Part shown: in pieces, positions 35,847 to 48,960 of the stretch
Numbering within the stretch: the first letter of the stretch is position 1
Layout of the letters: each line of letters begins with the position of its first letter
NCBI GenBank assembly: GCA_027943245.1
Contig: JANDJZ010000031.1
Location: 161,660-225,659 of the forward strand
Direction of reading: 5' to 3'
From: Acanthamoeba sp. SK_2022b
Lineage: Eukaryota; Discosea; Longamoebia; Acanthamoebidae
DNA: 64,000 nucleotides
Notes under the pieces: model-generated
What the model was told of the DNA's origin: nothing
Seen by the model: only the letters and a program-made list of their open reading frames with translations
The model's database searches: none
Made by a program: the position numbers and the translations under genes

Positions 35847-38511
35847 TCAGGACAAGACGAGCTCGCTGACGAGCGCCAAGTGGTCTGATGGGAACGTGAC
35901 AGAGAGCAACGAAGTCCTACTCTGCGGGTTAAGGCGCCTGACTCGGTCCCTGGACAACGGCTCCATGATACTTAGGACCTGTAGGCGTCCTTCTATCTCG
36001 CCACCATCGCGCTCGGCATCTGGTACAGTGCCGGTAAGTTTTTCCTCCTCCTCCTCATTTGCCTCTTCTTCGTCGTCATCCAAAATGTTGTCCCTCCCCC
36101 GGCATCCCCGCTTTGAAGCTCCACTGTCGCTGGTGCCGGCAATTTTCGAGGAGCCGGTCGATGTGGTGGAGACCCAGATGTAGTCGAGTGTGCCGTTAAA
36201 GCCGGGCGTGAAGTTGGTGAACTCTGGCTCCCATCGGCTCTCGTTCCGCCTCTTATTGTTCCTCTTCCGCTTTTTCTTCTTTTCCTTCTTCGTTTCCTGG
36301 CCTGCGTACTCGGAACTGGTCGCCGGTTCATCGCCGCTTCTCCGTGCAAGCTGGCCCAGGACGTGGGCGTAGGCGCTGGTCAAGCTGAGGCTCTGCCGCA
36401 GACCGTTTCGTGCAAACTCGTCCGACACCTTCGCCGATAGATCCACATGGCCTGGTTCCACACCGCCCTGCAGAGCGACGTTTTGCTTTCGGTTCACAAC
36501 ACACACTCACTCGGAGAGCTTTTCACACAAAGAACCGGCAACCCACCTGAGAGAGCAGGGTGTAGACCGAACTATCAGGAGTACTGTTGAAGTCGCCGCA
36601 AAGCACCACGGGGACTGCCAAGAACGGCATCGCCGGTCAGCTCAGCGCAGTAGCATATGACGAGGATCAATCGGTTGATGGAGTGAGGCAAATCGTACCC
36701 GATGCGCCGTCTTCACGGTCGCGCCGCCATTCCACAATGATGCGCTCGATGGCTTGCGTGAGGAGGTAGACCTGAATGAGCTTGATGGAGGGATAGGTCG
36801 GATCCCAGTAGATGTGCGTGTTGGCGAGGCACAGATAAGCGGGCTGAGCGCTCGGGTTGGTGGCCGTGGCGCGCTTGACTTGGAGCATCAGCACCATAGC
36901 TTGCTTATCACTGATGCGGAACTGGCTGCGGAAGTACTTGTTGATGTTGGCGCCGCAGGGCAATTGGTCGATGAGGTGCATGAACTCCAGCTTATGCACC
37001 TGTACTAGATTGAATAGGGAAGTCCGGAAGAAGGTTGCATTGCCCACCGGGTTGTTACTGCGCACACACCAGCAAGTTAGTCAGTCAAAATAAAGAGAGA
37101 TGATCAGGTTTTGAGTCAAAAAATAGAAACATTTACGCACAAGAAGGAATAAAAAACCGTTGTTTGCCAACATCGAGGAAGGCGTCAATAGGCCTCTCTT
37201 GCGCTGGCGGTTGGAAAACGCTCTCGAATCCAAGCCTTCCCAGGTGTTTGCAAAAGTAGCTTTACGGGGAGAGGCAAAAGGCATGTGAGGTGCACAACCA
37301 AATAAAAGAGTGGAGGGAGAGCCAAGGCCAAGCTTTCTTGAAAGGATGTATACCCGTCGTAGGCCCTCTTTTCGATTTCCTGGAAGCATACAATATCAGC
37401 TTTGCTGTGCAGCACCTCCCACAGTATTTTCCGCTTTCGGTAGCTCCATTTGTGCGCCCATGCTGGACAGCCGTGATCGCCTGGTACGCGAAACGCTAAG
37501 GCATTACTGGCCATAAACAAGAAGAGAGCGAGTCGCCACAAATATCTCTCCAGAGCTCATGGGCGGATGGGACGATCAACCCGGAATGATGCTGGAGAGG
37601 CATACCATTAGGAGAAGTCCACGAAGGAGCTAGAATGTTGTAGGTCATGACCCGAAATATGGTCTCCCGAGAAGCTCTGGGCGACCTCGTCATCGTCGTG
37701 GCTCTTGCAAGAGAACTGTTGCCCTCAGCGACCTCTTCGGACGAGATGTGAGAAGGGTGTAGGTAGAGCATGCGCCGTCGAGGCACTTCCTCTTTAACTG
37801 TACATTACGTCAGCGCGCAGAGGAAGGAGGAGTAAGTGTGTGCAAGGTGACGTGGAAGTTCGATCAGACCGCTGGGAGCCAAGCGACTGGTAGCTTACTG
37901 GGGTTGAAGGGTATCGTTTTGAGATAGCGTAGGAACAGCTGTGGATTTGTGGCCAGCTTCTGCTTCGTGACATTAGAGACTTGCAGCTTCCTAAGCCCGA
38001 CCAGCCCCTGCATTTCCGCTGGGCTCAACCGGGGCATTGTGAGCCAAATTATTTTTCATATGAATATATATAAAAATAAAATAAAATAAAATAAAATATC
38101 GGTTTACCTGGAAGAGAGGTGAGGGGGTTGCCCAAAAGGTTGAGAACCTGCAGCTGTGTCAGTCTGCCCACTTCTGGCGGCAGTGTAGCGAGCTGATTGA
38201 AACTCACATCCTTGCACGGGAGGGGGCGGGGTGTCAACAACAAAAACAACAGAGAGGGATCACGCTGTTGACTGCAGCGTACGTACTAGGCGAGCGAGAT
38301 GGGACAATTGGAAGAGGGCCGTGGGCAAGCTGGTGAGGCCATTATGGCTCAAGTTCAGATCCGTGAGTTCCTCGTGCTCCAGTGCAGCGAGCACCTCTTC
38401 GAGGTTTGCAAGAACGTCTCCTCCGGTACTATCCAGGCCCGTACCGCATAGATTTAGTACGGTGAACTTCGCCCTGCCTCGTGCGACCAAAGGGCTGGCC
38501 TTCTCTTCCAT
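35847..38511 (-). CDS. CNOT6/CCR4 homologue: CCR4-type deadenylase: LRR plus endonuclease/exonuclease/phosphatase domain
   Basis: About eight exons run leftward from ATG 38511. Leucine-rich repeats (LTDLNLSHNGLTSLPTALFQL, FNQLATLPPEVGRL, VLNLLGNPLTSLPG) precede an EEP nuclease domain with FRVMTYNIL, DIVCFQEIE (catalytic Glu), YLCLANTHIYWDP, VVLCGDFNSTPDSSVY and a closing TLDYIWVS and PSDHLAL. All signature residues (N, E, D/N, D/H) are present, so it is predicted active. CCR4/CNOT6 shortens mRNA poly(A) tails in the CCR4-NOT complex. An acidic, Lys-rich insertion lies between GDFNS and DYIW. The gene sits inside the tandem receptor pair on the opposite strand, and no second copy of it is present. 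Confidence 0.9.
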
Positions 38512-38906
38512 CCTTTTTCTTCCTCTGCTCAAACGAACGAGTTGTTTGCTGAAACCCAGAAATATGGGGTTTTTTTTTGGCGTATGACAAATGAGGCAGA
38601 CAAGAAAAGGTCCGGGCAACAATTGTTTCTAATTGTTTCTCTTCTTCCCTCATCGGAACTCCGACAGACCAATAGAACAGGTCCGCAGCTGTGGTGATAG
38701 TTTGCATTAATGCCGGAGTTGTTGCAGTAGGTAATTTTGGGCGCGTGCTAGGGCCTTGATACCGGCACACGTATCCAATCACTCTGGCTCAACCATGGCG
38801 CCCGTTGTTGTGTTAGCTCGGGCCGGCCGAGTTCTCCCTCGCTTCTTGTCTCCCCGCGCCAACGCGGCCCTATTCTTCTATATCCCTCCACACAATACAA
38901 CGCACC
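38512..38906. other. divergent spacer between CCR4 and receptor copy B
   Basis: A 395-bp region with the start regions of both genes. A TATATCC motif lies about 25 bp before ATG 38907. I see nothing else to annotate. Confidence 0.4.
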
Positions 38907-41900
38907 ATGCCGAGCCTGTCTTGGACGCGTCTTATTCCTTCTCCCTGGGTCGTCCACTTTTTGCTTTTATCGATCACCTTAGTCCTGTTCCGTAATGGTA
39001 CCCCATTTCTTCTCTCTTGGAATCAATGCGGGCTAAAAACTCCAACCCCTTTCTCCCGACTCCTGACATCCCTCCCTACTCCTACCAACGCTGCAGCGGC
39101 GGTGGAGGGCACGGTGGTGGTGAATGGAGTGGGCAGTGTGCAGAAGAACTTGTTCAATTCGTGGAGCCTCGGTTACTCCTACAACACCGAGAACTTTGTC
39201 ATTAACTTCGATGGCGCCGACAACACGAGCGCCTCGCTGGCTCGCCTCGCCGCCGGCTCCATCGACTACCTCATCACCGACGGTCTTATCACATCATACA
39301 CCCTTCCCACCAACGCTATGCAGGTGCCGGTGGCCGGGTCAGCGTTGGTGACGGCCATCAACCTGCCCGCAGTCAACGTCTCCTCCCTCGTACGGGCTCA
39401 CCACACTTAACAATAACAATAACAATAAAATTAAAATTAAAAATTTTAAATAATACCGTAATACCACGTCTGCAGTTGCGGGGCGTGACTAAAGTAAGGC
39501 CGCACGCGCACGCAGGTGGTGAGCAGCGAAGTACTGGCCAAAGTGTGGATGGGCACCATCACCACGTGGGACCACGAAGACCTGCGCAACCTCAACCCCA
39601 ACGTGAGCCTGCCCGCCAATGGCATCACGCTCGTGGTGTCGGCGGCGCCGAGCAGCGAGGAGATGAGCGGCGTGCTGGTGCGCGCCCTCTCGGCGGTGTC
39701 GAGTTCGTTTGCGGCGGCCTTTGCTTCAGCAGGGTCACTGGCGGCCATGGTGCCCGCCAGCGCCATTGTCGTTTCCGGCACAGACGCTCGCCTGGCGGCA
39801 GTGAGTGTACGGGCTTCCTTGCCATGCTCTTATTGTAATCGTATACTCCGGTGGCATGACAACTCTTGATCTACTGGCTACAGCTAGGAGCATAATCCCT
39901 CCCTCAACAATAACAGGCAATAATCGTTCGTTTACACCACAGGCGAACGCGTACAGCATGACGTTCGGCGACCTGGGATCAGTGCTCGCAGCGGGCATGT
40001 CTTGCGCGCAGATGAAGAACGCTGCCGGTCGCGTGGTGTCACCCTCGGCGGCAGCCATTCAGTCAGCCATGGCCGACTTCAGCGCCTCTGTAAAAGGTGG
40101 TACGTCACTCTGCAGTTTCTCTCGTACGACTTTCCACCCACATACACATACTTAATCATTCAATCACCCGGCCAACAGGCAACATGAGCAGCGACATTTC
40201 GAACGGAGCAGGCAACGCGACGTGGCCTCTTGCCTACACCGTCTTCCTCACCACCATGCTCACCAAGCAGGCCAAGGACTGCGGTCCCACCGAAGGCCTC
40301 ATGCGATTCCTCAGCTGGGCACAGACCAACGACCAAGCGGCGAGGACGATCAACGAGCAAGGGTGGGGCGCACTGGCGATCGTGTACAAGCGAGCGCTGA
40401 TCAACTCGTTCGGCACGGTGGAGTGCAACAACGAGACCGCCCTCACCACGGCCTACATCATCGGCTTAGGAGGCGGAATTCGAGCAGTCGACGACTGGGC
40501 TGTGTCCTATGCATCCAACTCGTTCGTGGAAAAGTTCTACTATTCTGATACGGCCAACGCCATCACTCAAATGATAGCCGGTAAGGCGTCCGCCTTTTCT
40601 GTTCTCTGCTGTATGGCGCTTAATCAAAGAGCCACACTGTCAACATTGTTGTTCAGGTACAATTGACTTTGGCGCTCTCAGCTTCGAGCCGACGGAAGAG
40701 CAGTGGGCCCAAATGACCGATGTGGAACTGGTGCCAGTGCTGGGCCAAGCCGTTATCCCTTCTTACAACGTACTATCTTAATCACTATGGAGCCTTGGCC
40801 TTTGTTGCTCGCCAACTAAGTCAGTGTGCCGCTTCACAACAGATACCCGAGCTTCTCGAGGTCGGCACGCTTGTGCTTACGTTGGACATCCTGGCCGACA
40901 TCTACCTCTCCAATATCGAGAGCTGGCGTGACCAACGCATTTTAGACATAAACCCGCTCATTGCTGATCAGATCCCCGATGAGCCCATCATCGTTATCGT
41001 GCCTACGGTACACCTGCTGCCGTGCCTTTTCACCTGTGGGACCACTCTTGACCTTTAGAACACTCTGGTCTTCTTCTTCTAACGTATGTATGGTGTCACA
41101 GATATACTCGGTGATGACTCTTGTGGCCACTTCGGCGATGGCCAAGGCCGTTCCCGCATTCAACGTCGCTGTACGTAGCGTGCCCACACCCGGAGAGGCT
41201 TCCTGTGCCAGGCAGGCGTCGTGTAGAGCTCTAACCATGAGGAGGGACCTACGGACAGGTGGGTTCTGGGGGACTGCTTACATTTCCGGTGCAGACCCAG
41301 GCCCCCGAAAGAGTTAAAGAGATTGCTGGCACCAGCGCGGCCCAGGTTCCGTTGGCCGTCGACACGCCCTACAGCATATTCTTCACACTCAGCGGCCAGA
41401 TAGACGTTACTACTGCCCTCAAACCTGCATCTCTCGTCAACCCCTCCGGGCGGGTTGTGGCGGCAGGCACGGAAAGCGTTCTCGCCGCACTTGACGACTT
41501 TGCCAACACGTCTGACTACATTCTCCTTCTCGGTACCGCTCCGCACTGAATTCACCAAATTCATCAGTGCTTCGACTGCACTCACCGCACCCCCATATCC
41601 AGGGAAGGGGGCGAGCTCGTGGCCGATGGCGACTTACAATGGCCTACTTATCCACATGGTGGAGCCCAGCAACTGCGCCAAAGCAACCGCGCTCGTCGAT
41701 TGGATCTATTGGACTCAGAGCTCGTCAACAGCGTCGACCATCGCCACGAGAAACGGCGTCACCACGGCTGGTCGCTCGCCAGGCGTGCTCAAGCGGATCC
41801 TCACGCAGCTCACGAGCGTGACATGTCAGGGCACGCAGGTGAGCTCCATCGCCGGATGCGTGCGCGATGGCGTGTTATGCTCGGATCACGGATCGTGTCA

Positions 41901-44900
41901 ATCGGGCGAGTGCTCATGCACAAGCGGCTGGACTGGCACCTTCTGCAATGGTACTTTGAACGCTTTCTCTCACACTCTCATGGAAGGACCTAAGCCTGGC
42001 GCATGTGCGTTTGTGCAGAGGAAACGAGCGGGGCGTCGAACGAGGATTCGACCTCGATCGCGCTGGCAGTTTCGCTGGGCGTGGGCATCCCGTTCTTGGT
42101 GGTGGTGGTGCTGCTGGCGGCTGCGGGCATCATCGTGGCGGCGGCGGTCAAGCGGAGACAGTGGGGCAACGACAACTGGGAGATCTCGCCCAACGAGCTC
42201 GAGATGGAGGACCATCTCGGCACCGGCGGGTATTCCTCCTTCCCCTTCTCCCATGTCATTTGTCCCATGGATTGAATGTTGATGGTATGTGGTGTGACAA
42301 CTTGATGGGCAGGTACGGGAGCGTGTACAAGGCCAAGTGGCGCGGGACGGAGGTGGCGGTGAAGGTGATGTCGTCGGAGGTGGTGAGCAAGGAGATGCAG
42401 CGCAACTTTGCCGACGAGGTGCGCATGATGACGGCACTGCGGCATCCCAACGTGGTGCTGTTCATGGCGGCCTGCACCAAGCCACCGAAGATGTGCATCG
42501 TCATGGAGCACATGTCTCTCGGCTCCCTCTACGAGGTATTTCTCCCTTTTCTTCTCTCCCCCCTTGCGCTCCAAAACGCCTGGTGGCAGTTTCTTACGCA
42601 TGTGTGCTGAGCAGCTGTTGCACAACGAGCTGATTCCAGATATACCGCTGGAGCTGAAGGTGAAGATGGCCTACCAGGCGGCCAAGGGCATGCACTTTCT
42701 CCACTCGTCGGGCATCGTGCACCGGGACCTCAAGTCGCTCAACCTGCTGCTCGACGCCAAGTGGAACGTGAAGGTGAGCGACTTTGGGCTGACCAAGTTC
42801 CGCGAGGAGGTTCAGAAGGCGACGGTGCGCGAGGCACAGGGCTCCATCCACTGGACTGCACCCGAGGTGCTAAACGAAACGACAGACCTGGACTTCACCC
42901 TCGCCGATGTGTACAGTTTTGGTAAGTGGGCTGCTTTCGTAAGGCATGCGTGGGTGGCTTCTTGACTCTTCGTATCATCACAGGCATCATCATGTGGGAG
43001 CTGATGACTCGTGAGCAGCCCTATGCTGGCATGGGGTACTGTCTCCTTGAAAACAAAGCAATTAATTGTGGCTTCCCTTCACTACTGCTCACGTGTGTTT
43101 GTTCGTTTGGCGTTGTCGCGCGCGCGCGCATTGGTGGTGGTGCACAAAAGGACGGCAGCGGTGGCGGTGGCGGTGATCCGCGACAACCTGCGACCGCGCG
43201 TGCCCGACGACATCGAGATGCCGCACGAGTACCTCGACCTCATGGCCGGGTGCTGGCATCCCGATCCGGCCATTCGGCCCACGTTCCTCGAGGTCATGAC
43301 GCGCCTGTCGGCCATCGCAGGCGATCACACGAGCATGGGCGGCACGTCGATGACGACAACGTCGTCGGGCATCTCGATGTCCGGTGGGTCGACATCGAAC
43401 GGCACCGGATCGGCGTCTGTCTCTTCGAGCGGTTCCATCGTCGGCCCCTCTCCTGCTCATACCAACGGAGGCGCGACCGGCGGGGTGGCGGCGCCAGAAG
43501 GAGAGATGGCAGTGGTGTTCACTGACATCACTCGCGCGGCCTCGCTGTGGGAGCACGACCCAGCAGCGATGCGCGACGCCACCATCCTCCACAACGACAT
43601 CCTCCGCTCGCTCCTCAGAAAGCACCGCGGATACGAGGCTCTCTTGACGCGCGGTCGGTATCACAACAGCGGAGAGGGCTCGTTCTGCATGACGTTCCAG
43701 GAGGTGGGGAACGCGGTAGAGTGGTGCATGGAGGCGCAGCAGGCGCTTCTCAAGGCCGAGTGGCCGCGGCGGCTGCTGACGCATGCGGGAGCAGGCGAGG
43801 AGTGGGGCGACACCGACGATCGGGTGCTGTTCCGCGGTCTGCGAGTGCGCATGGGCATCCACGTGGGCTCACCCCGAAGCAAGCGCGATGCCGCAACACG
43901 GCGCGTTGAGTATTCGGGGCCGGCGGTGGACATTGCGGCGCGGATCACAGCGCTGACGCATGGCGGACAGATCCTGGTGTCAGGTCCAGCGTTCGCCAAG
44001 CTCAAGGCGGCGGGGGTCGGAGAGAAGCTTCGGTTCGCTCGCGTGGGTCGGTTCGACGTCACCGGCTCTCCCTCCGGTATGTAGCTATGTGGATGTGAAA
44101 GGGGTTTGCAACTCATTGTAGACGCGCGATTTTTTCCCTCAGGCGAGGAACTGCATGAGGTGAAGGCGCGAGGCCTCGAAGCTCGATTCTTTGGTGGCGT
44201 GGCTGATGACCAGCACGGCTCTTCCCGAACTATGTCGTCGTCATTCAACTCAAACGACGACAACAGGTCGCGTGGCTCGCTCGACCAGCACGAGCTGGAG
44301 ACGCACGTGGGCCAAGGCATGGAGTTCAAGGAGGACACCTTCCTCACGTCGGCCAACATGGTGCGCTGGGTGGTCGACTTCAAGGAGATCGCGCTCGGGC
44401 GTCAGGTGGGCATGGGCTCCTACGGCGTGGTCCACCGGGGCCAGTGGAAGGGAGTCGAGGTGGCGGTCAAGCGGTTCATCAAGCAGAAGCTCGACGAGCG
44501 GCGCATGCTCGAGTTCCGCGCCGAGATCGCCTTCCTCTCAGAGCTGCACCATCCCAACATCGTGCTCTTCATCGGCGCGTGCATCAAACCGCCCGACCTG
44601 TGCATCGTGACCGAGTTCGTGAAGCAGGGCTCGCTCAAGGACATCCTGGCCAACTCGACCATCAAGCTCGCGTGGACGCGCAGGCTCGAGCTGCTGCGGT
44701 CGGCAGCGCTCGGCATCAACTACCTCCACACGCTCGATCCGGTGATCGTGCATCGCGACCTCAAGCCGTCGAACCTGCTGGTGGACGAGAGCTGGAACGT
44801 GAAGGTGGCCGACTTTGGGTTCGCGCGCATCAAGGAGGAGAACGCGACGATGACGCGGTGCGGCACGCCGTGCTGGACGGCGCCGGAGGTGATCCGCGGG

Positions 44901-45206
44901 GAGAAGTACGGGGAGAAGGCCGACGTGTACTCGTTCGGCATCATCATGTGGGAGGTGCTCACGCGCAAGCAGCCCTTTGGCGGGCGCAACTTCATGGGCG
45001 TGTCGCTGGACGTGCTCGAGGGCAAGCGGCCGCAGGTGCCGGCCGACTGCGGGGCCGAGTTCAAGAAGCTCATGAAGAAGTGCTGGCACGCCAATGCGGC
45101 CAAGAGGCCCACCATGGAGGACGTGCTCTCTCGACTCGATGATATCTTGCAGACGGCCCAAGCCTCTGGCCCCACACCTCGGCCCGTGCCCAACGAGCTC
45201 GTCTAA
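38907..45206 (+). CDS. giant receptor, copy B: tandem paralogue of copy A
   Basis: Same domain order as copy A: signal peptide ([14 protein letters not shown]), two PstS-like modules, EGF-like module, TM, kinase 1, class III cyclase domain, kinase 2. The first exon (38907-38997) is unrelated in sequence to that of A. From [13 protein letters not shown] on, PBP module 1, the EGF/TM region, both kinases and the cyclase are near-identical to A at nucleotide level. PBP module 2 is clearly diverged ([24 protein letters not shown]). Copy B lacks an intron that A has between WTAPE and VLNE. The cyclase shows the same GEGSF and VDIAAR substitutions as A. Kinase motifs are intact. It ends NELV-TAA. 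Likely a cell-surface sensor with a ligand specificity different from A. Confidence 0.88.
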
Positions 45207-45496
45207 CCCCTACTCTCACCTTCTGGTAAGCCAGTGTTGCAGGTTCTTAGAAATGAACACTTGGGCCTTTGCTGCTTGCTCGAGCAAGCAGTGTGTGTCA
45301 TAACTCTAAAAAGAAGCTCTTTACCCTCCAGGGAAGGAGAACCAATCAAGGGAAGGGAGGATGAAAGCGGGCAGGAATGTTTTGCTCACCACATCACCAC
45401 GCGCCAGCTTCCACTGATCGCCAAAAGCAACTGCGTATGTCGTGAGAGAGATGGAGAGAGTGCCGTGCGTGTCGGTAAAATGTGGAGAGCGGCTCA

Positions 45497-47979
45497 TCAC
45501 TCAAGCGGGAAGGGGGGGGGGGCACGAACTGTTCTTGATGACGTGCTGCGTAAATGGTCGCACCCGTTGCAGCAGCTGTCCTGACTGCAAATCCCAAATA
45601 CGGACCAGCTTGTCTTGCCCTCCTGGTTGGTGGTGTAGAGCGGCGATGGTGAGACGCAAAGTAAACAAGTTGTGTGAGGCGACGTACCGGCAATCAGCAG
45701 AGAGTAGTCCTGGGCCAGAGTGAATGAAAGGTGCGAGTACTTATTGACGTGCTCTTTGAAGGCAACCACGGGGCGTACCAACCTGCGGTCCCACCGCTGT
45801 AACTGCACACATCATGGGATGATTAACATGCGATTCAAGGGGGGGGAGGCGCCCTCTCTGCACACCACAAACCTTCCCGTGGTAGGAGCTTGCTATGAGG
45901 TAGTTGTCGTCTCGAAGGCTCTTGACACAGCATACAGGCGACTTTTGATCGAGGATCGGGTGATGTGAGCCATCGCGTGCCTCGCGTGGATTGGCGCGAA
46001 GATCAAATCCGCGCACCAAACCGTCTCGTGAGCCGTTGAAGAGGATGTCGCCCTGCGGTGGTCAACGCAAAGCAAATAAAGTTTACAATTTCCATGTGTG
46101 AATGCGAAACGTTGGGAGGCGACGGGAAGACGCATGGGCAATGTTATATACTGTAGCATCAAAGCACTGGGCGAACACGTCGCTTTTTCTAGTCCACATG
46201 GTGTTCACCTGTGATAGTAATACAACGTGAGGCCTCCTCATATTGTATTGCAACGAGATGCAAGAGAGAGAGAGAGAGAGAGAGGAAGGACACACTCGTG
46301 AGGTGGTGACATCAAACAGCATTGCCCCTTGCGAGGCGCCAAGGGCGACATGGCTTCCCTGCGGACTCCATTCGGCGCACCACAAACTATGTCCCCCACG
46401 AATGCACGAATGAATGTTGACACTGGCGAGGGCGGAGGTGAGGGGGAGGAAGATACCTTCCCTTGTTCAGGTTTATTGCCGTTCTACTCTGAAAATCGAC
46501 GCCGCGAATGTCAACTGATCCTGGAAGATTGTAGCCGCCAAACAACCCGATTCTGTTGACAGCGCGGGGGGAGGGTGATCAGAGATGGATAGCCTTAAGG
46601 CAAGCGTGCATATGCAGACGGACAAGTGCGCCCTCTAAAGCTGGCTGAGCGTACGCAAAAAGTGGGGGCTGGCCTGTGGAGGGGGGTGCCCAGCGTAGGG
46701 AGCTGATGGGAGAAGCAAACACTTGTCTCAGCCGAGAGGAGTAGAACGCCATGCATAAATCCTCTTGGTCTCGTTTCATGCAGCACGCATCGAGCCTTAC
46801 ATTGTGGTAAGGAATTCAAGGTCAGATGTTGCATGCGCAATACACACGCAAAGCAAGAGAGAGAGAGAGAGAGAGAAGTGTAACAACTAAGCACACAGGC
46901 AGTGTAAACGACATACGTGACAGCGCCTCCTTTAAGCCCCACCAGAAAAAGGCCGTTTTCGTGCAGGGCAATGTCATCCACCTCGGTTGGCGTCAAGGCA
47001 GGTCCTTCTCTTTCTGTCTCCCGTTCTCGCCAGTGAGATGCCAATGCCAACGTTTCTTTCCTATTTTAGGGTATTTGTTGAGACGAGGAACAGTTAGTCG
47101 CTATGTTTGCATGTTGGTGATCGGGAGGAAGAAGAGGAGTGCGGCTTTGGAGATAAGCCGCAGATCTGGACCTTTGGAACTCGGATGGCGAGAGCAACCC
47201 CGATTGTTGTCTCTGCAAGAGTTTGCCCACGGGGGATATGTGCCGTACCACCTGCGACCGTGCCGTGGGCCAAGACGACACGCAAGCACGCACGCACACA
47301 AAGTTCTCGCGGTGAGCGATCCATCTAGGTGAATAAAAACAGCGAGAAGTGATGTGTGTGTGTGTGTAGCAACAACAATACGGTGCGGCAAAAACAAAAT
47401 ATGATGGGACACTGTACGGTGGGACCAGTCGTGGCCGTAGTGGTTGTAGGAGCGGAGGGCGCCACAGATGCGGGAAGCGTGTGCGCTGGCTGTGGTCTGA
47501 AGGGATCCTTCTTGAAATAGCGATTCAGTCGCGAGTCGTAATAGTACCCTGCGTGCGTGACAAGGTGGAGGTCAGCCGTAGGAATGAAACCAGAGGACTG
47601 ATAACGGCCGGTTCGCACCTGGTATGTCCTTCTGCGCAGTGGTCGCGGCAGCCGTCGAAGAAGAAGAAGAGGAAGAAGACATGGACGATGAAGCTGCTGC
47701 AGTGGGCGCTACTGATGGCGAAGAAGTCACAGGCGCGGGCTGCCGATTGAGTTTCCACTTCCGTGCAGCCCCTACGTGAGGGGTGGCACAAATCTTGAAG
47801 ATAAGAAAAAAAAATATATATATAGACGCGAAAGTGAAGAAGATATGAAGATTTAAGAGATCACCTTGACTCGGACGTGAGGAACTGGCAACCGAGCTCG
47901 CTCCATCATTGGTTGCTACTTCACGCTTACCCTGCCTCCGGCGCTTCCTGGGTCGGGCCTTGCTGTGTGGTTCGCTCAT
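45497..47979 (-). CDS. DCAF4-like WD40 protein, putative CUL4-DDB1 substrate receptor
   Basis: Multiple exons run leftward. A basic/Ser-rich N-terminus is followed by YYYDSRLNRYFKKDPF, the signature of DCAF4 (lPGFYYDxxxNRYF, family knowledge), then by WD-like segments: EVDDIALHENGLFLVGLKGGA, MWCAEWSPQGSHVALGASQGAMLFDV, GLVRGFDLRANP, CVKSLRDDNYLIASSYHGK, LQRWDRRL, LAQDYSLLIAG and DKLVRIWDLQSGQLLQ. DCAF4 proteins link substrates to the CRL4 ubiquitin ligase. The final exon may continue past the TGA at 45497-45499 through another intron. Several introns carry AG repeats (for example 46,262-46,285 and 46,855-46,876). Confidence 0.75.
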
Positions 47980-48172
47980 CCCGCAGCGATAGCAATTTTT
48001 TTGCCTCTTTCCCCGCGATTTTTGCGTGTGCACAAAGAGGAAAAGATGCCAAAATTCCTAACCCGGTGCAATAGGCAAAGTCTATTGGTATGCACTCACC
48101 CAGTCCTCAATGTTAACATCACCCACTTGTGAGTATGTGAATGTACTGACTCCTGGTCATGTTCTGCCAGCT

Positions 48173-48481
48173 TCATGTGGACAGCTGCTGAGGATACAGC
48201 TTGCCACTTAGTTGCATGCAGAAATAAGGAACAATGTCACTATTGAACAAACCAAAAAACTGGTGTACATGCACCTGATGTTGAAGGTAAGTACTTTTCA
48301 TGTACATGCAAAATTCCTTGCAGTGGTCTTGTAGGTCATGGATGACTTCAGAGGGGAAAGGTAAGGATTTTGTATGGCTTATCACTTCCTTAAAGGAAGA
48401 AGTGAAAGATAGGGGGAATTGTAGACCCTCAATAGAGGTGAAGGCTAAGCCAGCTCTTTCAATCCCAAACAGTGTCAACAT
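48173..48481 (-). CDS. hypothetical protein in CpG-poor DNA, preceded by the 140-bp leader repeat
   Basis: 102 codons, open a further 16 codons upstream to a TAA. It has hydrophobic and aromatic character (LTLFGIERAGLAF, FPLSFTSSFKEV, VHVHQFFGLFNSD) and no recognised domain. Codon and base composition (low CpG) differ sharply from the DCAF4 gene 200 bp away. The upstream sequence on this strand is the repeat also found upstream of the ORF at 62139-62366, including a CAG|GTAAGAT donor-like site, so the gene may have a leader exon. Confidence 0.4.
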   Translation of the reverse strand: MLTLFGIERAGLAFTSIEGLQFPLSFTSSFKEVISHTKSLPFPSEVIHDLQDHCKEFCMYMKSTYLQHQVHVHQFFGLFNSDIVPYFCMQLSGKLYPQQLST

Positions 48482-48523
48482 GATGAAAAGTTGGAGCAGC
48501 TCCTTAACCCATAGGGCTGATTA

Positions 48524-48663
48524 ATTAAGCCACTTTGTTTGATTTTGATAGATGTGAAGTTGACCATCTTACCTGGCAGTTGAATGTTGAAAGCATATCT
48601 TTCCAGATTTTTCTCTAAACACCCAAGGCCAGAAAGTGATTATTGTTCTAAGACTTAGAGGAT
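48524..48663 (-). repeat. 140-bp leader repeat, copy 1
   Basis: Closely similar to 62,379-62,520 in the same orientation. Shared landmarks, read on the minus strand, are CTAAGTCTTAGAACAAT, TAGAGAAAAATCTGGAAA, CAACTGCCAGGTAAGAT and ATCAAAATCAAACAAA. It lies immediately 5' of a leftward ORF, as does copy 2. Confidence 0.85.
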
Positions 48664-48735
48664 GCCATGGAAACACATAAAACTACTTAAACTCATAAAA
48701 CTCGTAGCACTGGTGTCATCAATACAATGAGTAAA

Positions 48736-48942
48736 ACTAGTTTTGAAGTAGTGAAACTTGTTTTGTAGGAGTAAAACGAGTTGGGCACACATTGAACGAG
48801 TTGCACACTAGTTAAACAAGCTTGCCACTCATAAAATGCATAACACTAATTGAACACACATTTAATGAGTAGGACACACATCAAATGAGTAGGACACACA
48901 TGAAACTGGTTTGACACTCATAGGATTAGTTGGACACATATG
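48736..48942. repeat. degenerate 20-bp minisatellite
   Basis: Ten or so tandem units of 20 bp with consensus close to ACnAGTTnGnCACnCATnAA, for example 48865-48884 and 48885-48904, which differ at one position. One partial unit (48856-48864) breaks the phase. The tract lies in noncoding, CpG-poor DNA. Confidence 0.85.
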
Positions 48943-48960
48943 CTGGTTGGTAAAGACAAT

